Assembly: GCF_014640195.1 (NCBI RefSeq)
Contig: NZ_BMGM01000004.1
Location: 186,001-250,000, forward strand
DNA length: 64,000 bases
Direction of reading: 5' to 3'
Source of the DNA: Psychroflexus planctonicus
GTDB lineage: Bacteria; Bacteroidota; Bacteroidia; Flavobacteriales; Flavobacteriaceae
Position numbers and translations under genes: made by a program. Each line of letters starts with the position of its first letter. Position 1 is the first letter of the stretch. The notes beneath the pieces were generated by a model, which worked only from the letters and a program-made list of their open reading frames with translations, made no database searches and was not told the DNA's origin. This document shows positions 19,485 through 26,951 of this stretch, piece after piece.

Positions 19485-21899
19485 ATGAAAATTTCTTGGC
19501 ATAAAGTTGTACCCCATGTTTTTGTAATTCTAGGATTTATTATTGTTTCCGTAGGATTTTTTAATCCTGTTTTGTCCGGAAAAGTAATTTACCAAAGCGA
19601 TATTGTACAACACAATGGCATGGCAAAACAACAGCGCGACCTAATTGCTGAAACAGGTGAAGAGTCTTATTGGATGGATAATGCTTTTGGTGGGATGCCG
19701 ACTTATCAAGTAGGTGCAAATTATTCACATAATTACGTAAAACAACTAGACAAAGTGATACGGTTTTTACCAAGACCAAGTGATTATTTGTTTATTTACT
19801 TTTTGGGTCTTTACTTGCTTTTTATGGTGCTAAAAGTGGAACCTAAATTCTCATTTTTAGGTGCATTGGCTTTTGGATTTTCTACTTATCTAATTATAAT
19901 TTTAGGCGTTGGGCATAATGCAAAAGCACATGCAATTGCTTATATGCCATTGGTATTAAGCGGGATATTACTTTGTTTTAGGAATAAGTTATTTTGGGGC
20001 TTTTTAGCGCTTAGTCTTGGCTTGGCTTTAGAGTTGGTAGCAAACCACTTTCAAATGACGTATTATTTGTTACTGCTTTGCATTTGTGTTGGAGTGGTGT
20101 ACCTAATTCATGCTATAAAGTCTAAACAGATTCCGCAATTTGCTAAGCAACTTGGAGTTATGGTAGGGGCCGCAATTCTGGCTATTGGCTTCAATGCTTC
20201 TAATTTATTAGCTACTCAAGAATATACAGATTTTTCTACTCGCGGTACTGAAGAATTAAGCATTAATCCCGATAGTACTGTTAAAGAGAAAAAGAGCGGC
20301 TTAGATTATGATTATATTACAGAATACAGTTACGGAGTTGTAGAAAGTTTAAATTTATTTATACCCAATTTTAAAGGTGGTAGCAGTAGTGAATCTTTAG
20401 ATACTAATTCTGAAACGTATCAAGCTTTATTAGCGCTAACCGGAAGTGCTACTACAGCCAAGCAGTACTTAGAAGGTATGCCAACCTATTGGGGAGATCA
20501 GTCTTATGTGGCAGCACCAGCTTATGTTGGAGCAGGAGTTTTATTTTTATTTCTATTGGCTGCTTTTCTTGTAAAAAACAGAATACGCTATTGGATATTT
20601 GCAGGCTGTATTTTATCCTTATTTTTATCTTGGGGCGATAACTTTGAAATATTAACCCGATTTTTTGTAGATTATGTTCCTTTATACAACAAGTTTAGAG
20701 CGGTTTCTTCTATTCAAGTAATACTAGAATTATGTATTCCTATTTTTGCTATTATTGGTTTAAAACAATTCTTTTCTGAAAAAACAAATATGGATGTTAA
20801 AGAAAATGCGCTGAAATGGAGTGGAATAATTGCTGGCGGTATCTGCATTATTTTTCTTCTTTTTAATAGCAACTTTTTTAATTTTTATCATCCAGTAGAT
20901 CAGCAATTCCCTGATGAGTTGGCTCAAGCTATTCGAAAAGATAGACAAGCTATGTTAGTGAGCGACACCTGGCGAAGTTTTTTAATTGTAGGATTAATTT
21001 CAGGATTTTTATGGTTGCTCATCAAGAAAAAATTAAAATCTAAATTAGTTTTAATCAGCCTAGGAGTTATTGTAATTTTCGATTTAATTTCAGTAGATAG
21101 ACGCTACGTTAATGAAGAAGATTTTGTTCAAAAATCCAAGATGGAACGTCCTTTTGAAATTACTCCAGCAGACCAAGAAATTTTAAAAGATACTACACAT
21201 TATCGAGTTTTAGATTTATCTAGTAATCCGTTTAATTCTGCCAGAGCTTCCTTTTTTCATAACTCAATCGGGGGTTATCATGCAGCAAAGCCAAAACGAA
21301 TTCAAAATTTGTATGAATTTTATATAAGTCAAGGAAATCAAGAGGTACTCAACATGATGAATGTAAAATACTTCATTATGAATCCTGAAGACCAAGGTTT
21401 ACAAGTTCAAAAAAATGATGAAGTAAATGGCAACGCTTGGTTTGTAAATAAAATTGAAACAGTTAGTAGCATAGATGAAGAACTTTTGGCTTTAGGCAAC
21501 TTCAACTCTAAAGTAACTGCTTTAATGTTATCTAACGAAGCTTCCCGTTTACAAAAGCATGAATTTGATGTACAAGATGAAGATTTTATTACATTGAAAA
21601 AGCATCAACCTAACCGACAAGTATTTGAGTTCAATGCATCTAAACCACAATTCGCTGTATTCTCAGAAATGTTTTATAAAAATGGTTGGACAGCCAAAAT
21701 AAATGGCACAAAACAATCAATTTATAAAGTGAACTATTTATTGCGCGGTTTAAAAATACCAGCAGGAAAAGGAGAAATTATTTTTGAGTTCAATCCACAA
21801 GTAGTTAAAACAGGTAGTAAAATCAGTTTAGCTTCCAGTATCATTTTTATTATTTTGCTTCTTTTTGGTTTAGTTCAGTTAAGAAAAACATCAAAGTAA
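19485..21899 (+). CDS. YfhO family membrane protein
   Basis: This 804-residue integral membrane protein belongs to the YfhO family, related to GT-C type glycosyltransferases. About a dozen hydrophobic helices are visible, the first at residues 11-28 and the last near the C-terminus (ISLASSIIFIILLLFGLV). The first periplasmic loop contains QSDIVQHNGMAKQQRDL with the acidic residue expected of GT-C folds. A soluble C-terminal region (about 540-770) contains YRVLDLSSNPFNSAR and FSEMFYKNGWTAKINGT, characteristic of YfhO. In Gram-positives YfhO-like proteins glycosylate cell-wall polymers; in Bacteroidota the role is open. It is followed by a glycosyltransferase, a flippase and a GlmU-like gene, so glycan assembly at the membrane is likely. 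Confidence 0.9.
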   Translation: MKISWHKVVPHVFVILGFIIVSVGFFNPVLSGKVIYQSDIVQHNGMAKQQRDLIAETGEESYWMDNAFGGMPTYQVGANYSHNYVKQLDKVIRFLPRPSDYLFIYFLGLYLLFMVLKVEPKFSFLGALAFGFSTYLIIILGVGHNAKAHAIAYMPLVLSGILLCFRNKLFWGFLALSLGLALELVANHFQMTYYLLLLCICVGVVYLIHAIKSKQIPQFAKQLGVMVGAAILAIGFNASNLLATQEYTDFSTRGTEELSINPDSTVKEKKSGLDYDYITEYSYGVVESLNLFIPNFKGGSSSESLDTNSETYQALLALTGSATTAKQYLEGMPTYWGDQSYVAAPAYVGAGVLFLFLLAAFLVKNRIRYWIFAGCILSLFLSWGDNFEILTRFFVDYVPLYNKFRAVSSIQVILELCIPIFAIIGLKQFFSEKTNMDVKENALKWSGIIAGGICIIFLLFNSNFFNFYHPVDQQFPDELAQAIRKDRQAMLVSDTWRSFLIVGLISGFLWLLIKKKLKSKLVLISLGVIVIFDLISVDRRYVNEEDFVQKSKMERPFEITPADQEILKDTTHYRVLDLSSNPFNSARASFFHNSIGGYHAAKPKRIQNLYEFYISQGNQEVLNMMNVKYFIMNPEDQGLQVQKNDEVNGNAWFVNKIETVSSIDEELLALGNFNSKVTALMLSNEASRLQKHEFDVQDEDFITLKKHQPNRQVFEFNASKPQFAVFSEMFYKNGWTAKINGTKQSIYKVNYLLRGLKIPAGKGEIIFEFNPQVVKTGSKISLASSIIFIILLLFGLVQLRKTSK

Positions 21900-21937
21900 T
21901 ATCAAAATTAATTTAGAAAACCAGCAATCAATTCTAC

Positions 21938-23215
21938 ATGAAAAAAGTACTCATTATTGCTTATTATTGGCCACCAGCTGGCGGTCCAGGAGTGCAACGC
22001 TGGTTAAAGTTCACCAAATATCTTCCAGATTTTGGTGTAAAACCTATTCTCTACGTTCCTAAAAATCCAACTTATCCCATTACAGACGAAAGTTTAAATA
22101 GAGAAGTACCCAAGCACATTAAGGTTATTAAACGTAGCATTTTAGAACCACACCAAATTACTTCTGTACTTTCTAAAAACGAAACCAAAACCATGAGTGC
22201 AGGAATCATTGCAGGTCAAGAAAAGCAATCTCCAATGCAGAAACTCATGCTATATGTTAGAGGGAATTATTTTATTCCAGACGCACGCGTACTCTGGGTA
22301 AAACCATCGATTAAATATTTAGAAAAGTATTTAACAGATAATTCCATTGAAACCATAATTACTACTGGACCACCTCACAGTTTACACTTAATTGGGCAAG
22401 GATTAAAAAAACAATTTACTAATCTAAAATGGATAGCAGATTTTCGCGATCCATGGGTGAATATTGATTATCATAGTCAGCTAAAATTTAAGGAAAGCAC
22501 ACAACAAAAACACATAGAATTAGAAAAATCTATATTACAAGATGCAGACCAAATTGTAGTGACTAGTTTTGAAACAAAGCGAGAGTTTAGTTCCAAAACA
22601 GCAAAACCAATTGAAGTAATTACCAACGGATTTGATGAAGTGGAAGCTTTTGACATAGATTTAAGTGAAGCCTTTTCTTTTGTTCACGTCGGCTCGCTTT
22701 TAAGCGAAAGAAATCCAACAGAACTTTGGAAAGCTTTTGCAGACTTAGTTGAAGGAGATGAACATTTTAAACAATTTTTCGAGCTGCATTTTGTAGGAAA
22801 AGTAAGTCAAGTTGTTTTAAATAGCATAGAAGAAAACGGGCTGAAAGATTATGTATATTTAGATGGTTATTTGCCACATCTAGAAGCAGTAAAAGTACAG
22901 CATCAAGCGCAAGTACTCTTGTTAATTGAAGCCAACAGAACAGAGAAAAAAGGAATTATTCCTGGGAAAATTTTTGAATATTTAATGGCCAAACGCCCAA
23001 TATTAGCAATAGGACCAGAGCAATGGGATGTACAAAAAATTATTTCTGAAACCCAAGCAGGAAATTATTTTGATTATGATAGTCATAACCAGTTAAAAAA
23101 ACAAATTCAGATCTATTTTCAAGATTTTTTACAAGGTAAATTAAATGTCAATTCTCAACATATTGCTCAATACAGCCGAAAATCGCTTACCCAAAAACTA
23201 AGTAAACTTTTATAA
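21938..23215 (+). CDS. Glycosyltransferase family 4-like protein
   Basis: This 425-residue enzyme is predicted to transfer a sugar from a nucleotide sugar to a membrane or surface glycan. The N-terminal domain begins with YYWPPAGGPGVQRWLKFTKYL, the acceptor-side signature of Bacteroidota GT4-like enzymes. The middle contains WIADFRDPWVN, and the C-terminal GT-B domain has FVHVGSLLSERNP and PGKIFEYLMAKRPILAIGP, the nucleotide-sugar binding region. It is cytoplasmic and probably membrane-associated. It sits 38 bp after yfhO and 70 bp before a flippase on the same strand. Donor and acceptor cannot be inferred. Confidence 0.9.
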   Translation: MKKVLIIAYYWPPAGGPGVQRWLKFTKYLPDFGVKPILYVPKNPTYPITDESLNREVPKHIKVIKRSILEPHQITSVLSKNETKTMSAGIIAGQEKQSPMQKLMLYVRGNYFIPDARVLWVKPSIKYLEKYLTDNSIETIITTGPPHSLHLIGQGLKKQFTNLKWIADFRDPWVNIDYHSQLKFKESTQQKHIELEKSILQDADQIVVTSFETKREFSSKTAKPIEVITNGFDEVEAFDIDLSEAFSFVHVGSLLSERNPTELWKAFADLVEGDEHFKQFFELHFVGKVSQVVLNSIEENGLKDYVYLDGYLPHLEAVKVQHQAQVLLLIEANRTEKKGIIPGKIFEYLMAKRPILAIGPEQWDVQKIISETQAGNYFDYDSHNQLKKQIQIYFQDFLQGKLNVNSQHIAQYSRKSLTQKLSKLL

Positions 23216-23285
23216 TGTTATTTCTATAAAACAAAAGCTAACTTAATTACAATCTATTCTTTAATTTAGCACGATATGCCATTAT

Positions 23286-24746
23286 ATGGGGATAATTCTA
23301 AAACAGTCTTTTAATAATTTAGTTTCAACCTATGTGGGTTTTGGAATTGGGGCTATCAATGTTTTGCTTTTGTACCCAAATTTTATGCAACCTGAGTACT
23401 ATGGTTTAGTGAGCTATTTGTTAACTGCAGGAAACTTAGTTTGGCCATTAATGGCATTAGGCGGACACAACACTTTAATCAAATTCTTTAGCGCATTTAA
23501 ATCGAAAGAAGATCAGGATCGATTATTGAGCCTTGTCTTAATTATTCCACTAATTTCAGGAATAATTCTAGGAATATTAGGTGTTTATTTCTACGATTAT
23601 GTATTGGCATATTTTGAAGGAGAAAACAATTTAGTTCAGCCGTATGCTTGGCTTATCTTTGTTATAGCTATAGTTACAGCCTATTTTGAAGTATTTTTTT
23701 CGTGGAATAAAATTTTTCTAAAAAGCACTTTTGGAAATTTTATGAAAGAAGTTTTTCAACGCTTTGGCATTTTTGTACTCCTTATTTTGTTGTATTTTGA
23801 AATAATCCAAATTAGTTTTTTCATTTATGCTTCAGCTGGAGTCTATGTGCTTCGAGCTTTTATTATGATGTTTAGCGCTTTTCAAACCTACACGCCAAAA
23901 TTTCAATTCCGTTTTCCTTCACAAAAATGGGAAATTATAAAATATTCCTTTCTCATATTTGTTGCAGGTACCGTTGGCGTAGCTTTATTCGATTTAGATA
24001 AGTTTATGATTGAGCATTTCTTGCCCATAGAAAATGTGGCAGTTTATGGTATAGGGATTTACATTGCAACCGTAATTGCTGTTCCATCAAAAGCTATGCA
24101 ACAAATCACTAATCCTATAACAGCTAATTTTGTAAATCAAAATAGTGTAGATGAATTACAAAGCTTATATAAACGAACATCGGTAACCTTATTGGTCATA
24201 AGCGGACTTATTTTTGTTTTGATCATAGGAAACATCAATCAACTGTATGCATTAATTCCAGAAACCTATCACGCAGGTGTGCAAATTGTATTTTTAATTA
24301 GCTTGGTTAAATTATACGATAGTGTTTTGGGAAATAATGTAAGCATTTTATTCAATTCAAATTATTATCATTTTGTGCTGTATTCCGGTGTTATACTTGC
24401 TGTTTTAGCATTTTTACTCAACTTGTGGCTAATTCCTTTATATGGTATTTACGGTGCGGCTTATGCTACTTTTACCGCTTTCTTTTTATATAATTCTATT
24501 AAACTTCTCTTTGTATTCTTAAAGTTTAAAATGCATCCTTTTAGTATCAAATCGCTTTTGTTATTTTTAATAATAAGTATCTTCTTACTTGCATTCTATT
24601 TTTGGGATTTTCAATTTCATCCCATCATAAATATCATTTTAAAATCTGTTTTTATCGCGCTTAGTTATGTATTTTTAGTCTTTGCTTTAAAACTTTCAGA
24701 AGATATAACGGGTTTAATTAAAACAGCTAAAAGAAACTTTAAATAA
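23286..24746 (+). CDS. Oligosaccharide flippase (Wzx/polysaccharide biosynthesis protein)
   Basis: This 486-residue protein is a predicted MATE/MVF-type lipid-linked oligosaccharide flippase. Hydrophobic helices run through the entire length (for example 13-32, 79-103, 112-133, 154-176, and four near the C-terminus). The N-terminus ILKQSFNNLVSTYVGFGIGAINVLLLYP and the central LFDLDKFMIEHFLP are typical of the family. A flippase next to a glycosyltransferase and YfhO supports export of a lipid-linked glycan from the cytoplasm. It could serve O-antigen, capsule or protein glycosylation. Only 6 bp separate it from the GlmU-like gene, so the two are probably cotranscribed. Confidence 0.88.
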   Translation: MGIILKQSFNNLVSTYVGFGIGAINVLLLYPNFMQPEYYGLVSYLLTAGNLVWPLMALGGHNTLIKFFSAFKSKEDQDRLLSLVLIIPLISGIILGILGVYFYDYVLAYFEGENNLVQPYAWLIFVIAIVTAYFEVFFSWNKIFLKSTFGNFMKEVFQRFGIFVLLILLYFEIIQISFFIYASAGVYVLRAFIMMFSAFQTYTPKFQFRFPSQKWEIIKYSFLIFVAGTVGVALFDLDKFMIEHFLPIENVAVYGIGIYIATVIAVPSKAMQQITNPITANFVNQNSVDELQSLYKRTSVTLLVISGLIFVLIIGNINQLYALIPETYHAGVQIVFLISLVKLYDSVLGNNVSILFNSNYYHFVLYSGVILAVLAFLLNLWLIPLYGIYGAAYATFTAFFLYNSIKLLFVFLKFKMHPFSIKSLLLFLIISIFLLAFYFWDFQFHPIINIILKSVFIALSYVFLVFALKLSEDITGLIKTAKRNFK

Positions 24747-24752
24747 TTACAG

Positions 24753-25922
24753 ATGAATTACGTACTAATCGATTTTCCTGCTAACCGAAAAGCTTTATTG
24801 CCATTTACATACACAAGACCAATCGCAGAAATTAGAATTGGAATTTTAAGTATTTCCGAAAAATGGAAGCACTTTTTAAAGGAAACTATTTCCTATAAAA
24901 CAGAAGCATATTTAGAAGAAAAATACCCATTTCGCAAAGCGGAAATCAATACTTTTATCAATTCTTCCGTGTTGCCAACTGAAGCCTTAGTGCAACAAAT
25001 AAAAAAACTCAATCTTGGTGAAGCCTTGGTAGAAGGTGAAAGTGTGTTAGCTTATGTTTCAAATGAAGTTGTAGACCCAACTACGCTTCAACAAATTAGC
25101 TTTCAAGGAACATTCCTTCAAATTGCTGCCCTTTGGGATATCTTTTCAAAAAACCACCAAGCCATTGAAGCCGATTTTAAGCTACTTACTCAAGGGCGAA
25201 AATCAGCACCTATTCCCGATTCAGTTTTTACAGTAAATCCAGAACAAATTTTTATAGAAGAAGGTGCTAAATTGTATAACGGAAGCTTGAATGCTTCTGA
25301 AGGTCCTATTTATATAGGGAAAGATGCAGAAATTATGGAAAATTGTTCTGTTCGTGGGCCATTTTCTTTAGGTGAGCATTCTACTTTAAAAATGGGCGCA
25401 AAAATCTACACCGGCACTACTATTGGACCACATTGTAAAGTTGGTGGTGAAGTGAGTAATTCTGTAATTTTTGGATATTCCAACAAAGGTCATGATGGAT
25501 TTTTAGGAAACTCCGTTTTAGGCGAATGGTGTAATATTGGAGCAGATACTAATACTTCGAATTTAAAAAACAACTATGCACCTGTTCGTCTTTGGAACTA
25601 CGAAACAGGAAGATTTGCCAATACAGGATTACAATTTTGTGGTTTAATGATGGGCGACCATTCCAAATGCGGAATCAATACAATGTTCAACACGGGAACA
25701 GTTGTTGGCGTAAGTGCCAATATTTTTGGTGCAGGTTTTCCACGAAATTTTATTCCAAGTTTTAGTTGGGGCGGAAGTCAAGGCACAATGACTTACAAAA
25801 CTACCAAAGCTTTTGAAGTAGCTGAAGTAGTCATGAAACGCAGAAAAATTGAATTTTCAGAAACTGACAAATCTATCCTAGAGAAAGTTTTTGAAATTAC
25901 ATCAGAATACAGAAGAAGCTAA
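24753..25922 (+). CDS. GlmU-like putative sugar nucleotidyltransferase
   Basis: This 389-residue protein resembles the Bacteroidota GlmU-like family. An N-terminal part (1 to about 170) has the truncated nucleotidyltransferase opening NYVLIDFPANRKALLPFTYTRP. A left-handed beta-helix of hexapeptide repeats follows (about 180-340: GPIYIGKDAEIMENCSVRGP, GAKIYTGTTIGPHCKVGG, CGINTMFNTGTVVGVSANIFG). It lacks the standard GlmU pyrophosphorylase motif LxxGxGTRM, so classical UDP-GlcNAc synthesis is doubtful. It ends a glycan-related run and may activate or acylate a sugar for that pathway. Family and fold are clear; the reaction is not. Confidence 0.8.
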   Translation: MNYVLIDFPANRKALLPFTYTRPIAEIRIGILSISEKWKHFLKETISYKTEAYLEEKYPFRKAEINTFINSSVLPTEALVQQIKKLNLGEALVEGESVLAYVSNEVVDPTTLQQISFQGTFLQIAALWDIFSKNHQAIEADFKLLTQGRKSAPIPDSVFTVNPEQIFIEEGAKLYNGSLNASEGPIYIGKDAEIMENCSVRGPFSLGEHSTLKMGAKIYTGTTIGPHCKVGGEVSNSVIFGYSNKGHDGFLGNSVLGEWCNIGADTNTSNLKNNYAPVRLWNYETGRFANTGLQFCGLMMGDHSKCGINTMFNTGTVVGVSANIFGAGFPRNFIPSFSWGGSQGTMTYKTTKAFEVAEVVMKRRKIEFSETDKSILEKVFEITSEYRRS

Positions 25923-25947
25923 ATTGAAATTGCAAATGGATAAATCC

Positions 25948-25975
25948 ATAGCCCACAGATTAATCCGTGGGCTAT
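25948..25975. terminator. Stem-loop between convergent genes
   Basis: ATAGCCCAC (25948-25956) pairs with GTGGGCTAT (25967-25975) over a 10-nt loop, midway between two convergent genes. The tracts beside it are A/T-rich but contain no clean run of T, so termination is plausible but not certain. Confidence 0.5.
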
Positions 25976-26017
25976 TGAATAATAATTATCAGAAATAAAA
26001 CCATTTTAATGGTTTGC

Positions 26018-26440
26018 TTAACTTTCTTCAGAATTTTTAAAATGATTTTGAAGCGCTTTCATTTGCTTTTGAAATTGTTCTTGGTCTGCTTTAGCTACTC
26101 GAAATTTAGATAAGTTTGTTTTTTGCTTATTTTTTAATTTAATTACCCATGTACTTCCACTAACAGGTTCTACATACTTAATGTTTTCTAGTTTAATTGC
26201 TCTAGATTTAAAAGAATTAAAAACTTCAATAACATTGTCTTTCACTAGAATATAATTCTTTTTGTAAAAACTAGCTAGAATTAAAAGAGCAACAGGAATA
26301 TTCATAAAAACAAGAAATTCAGGAATCTCTGAATCTCCAAAATATATAAATATTGATGCTATTAAGATTAGCAAAACATAAATAAGCACAAAGTAACGTA
26401 TAAAGTTATTTTGCTTGTAAGTGTAATTTTCTAATTTCAT
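26018..26440 (-). CDS. Small membrane protein with PH-like cytoplasmic domain, function unknown
   Basis: This 140-residue protein has two membrane helices (about 14-33 and 41-58) followed by a basic soluble domain of about 80 residues (YILVKDNVIEVFNSFKSRAIKLENIKYVEP) ending in an acidic tail. The order of two helices followed by a small beta-rich domain resembles bacterial PH (YdbT/YdbS-like) proteins, but the match is weak. The gene is alone, downstream of raiA on the same strand and behind a terminator. I do not recognise a specific function. Confidence 0.6.
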   Translation of the reverse strand: MKLENYTYKQNNFIRYFVLIYVLLILIASIFIYFGDSEIPEFLVFMNIPVALLILASFYKKNYILVKDNVIEVFNSFKSRAIKLENIKYVEPVSGSTWVIKLKNKQKTNLSKFRVAKADQEQFQKQMKALQNHFKNSEES

Positions 26441-26443
26441 TTT

Positions 26444-26483
26444 TTAAAAATAAAAGCCGCTCTACACTGATGTAAAACGGCTT
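26444..26483 (-). terminator. Rho-independent terminator of raiA
   Basis: On the minus strand AAGCCG and CGGCTT (26454-26459 and 26478-26483) form a stem whose inside also pairs partly (TACA/TGTA). A T-rich run follows toward 26444. It lies 20 bp beyond the raiA stop codon. Confidence 0.7.
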
Positions 26484-26503
26484 GTTCATATTGCATAATT
26501 AAA

Positions 26504-26806
26504 TTAATGCGTTGTCATTTTTTCTTTCTTTTTTTGAAGCTGTCTTTTTATATCTTCAATAGTGGTTGCAATTGCTGCTTCAAAATTTTTCTCGTTAGTA
26601 GAAGCGAATACATTTTGTCCTGGCGCACTTAGCTTAATTTCACAAATCATTCCTGTTTCTGGGCTAGAAGTATTTTCTTTTTTAATAAAGACTTCAGCTC
26701 TTACAATCCAGTCATAACGTTGCTTTAATTTCTCTAAACGTTTGCTGGTAAATTCTTCAAGTCGTTCGCTCGCAGTTACGTGTACGTAATTAAAATTAAT
26801 ATCCAT
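26504..26806 (-). CDS. raiA: Short hibernation-promoting factor / ribosome-associated inhibitor RaiA
   Basis: This 100-residue protein binds the 30S subunit and stops translation during stationary phase or stress. It has the family fold order beta-alpha-beta-beta-beta-alpha: NFNYVHVTASERLEEFTSKRLEKLKQRYDWIVRAEVFIKKEN, then CEIKLSAPGQNVFASTNEKNFEAAIATTIEDIKRQLQKKKEK. Its length fits the short HPF/YfiA type with no C-terminal dimerisation domain. It is a single gene followed by its own terminator. Confidence 0.9.
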   Translation of the reverse strand: MDINFNYVHVTASERLEEFTSKRLEKLKQRYDWIVRAEVFIKKENTSSPETGMICEIKLSAPGQNVFASTNEKNFEAAIATTIEDIKRQLQKKKEKMTTH

Positions 26807-26951
26807 AATTGTATTGTTTTAGAATATAAATTTAAGAAATAAAAGAAGTAACTTGGCTACCATTCATGAAATTATTTATGACATTTATCAAAAATTTTAA
26901 TTTTGTCAGTACACCTTTGCAATCTAGTTAAACAAAACATCACCTTAATTA

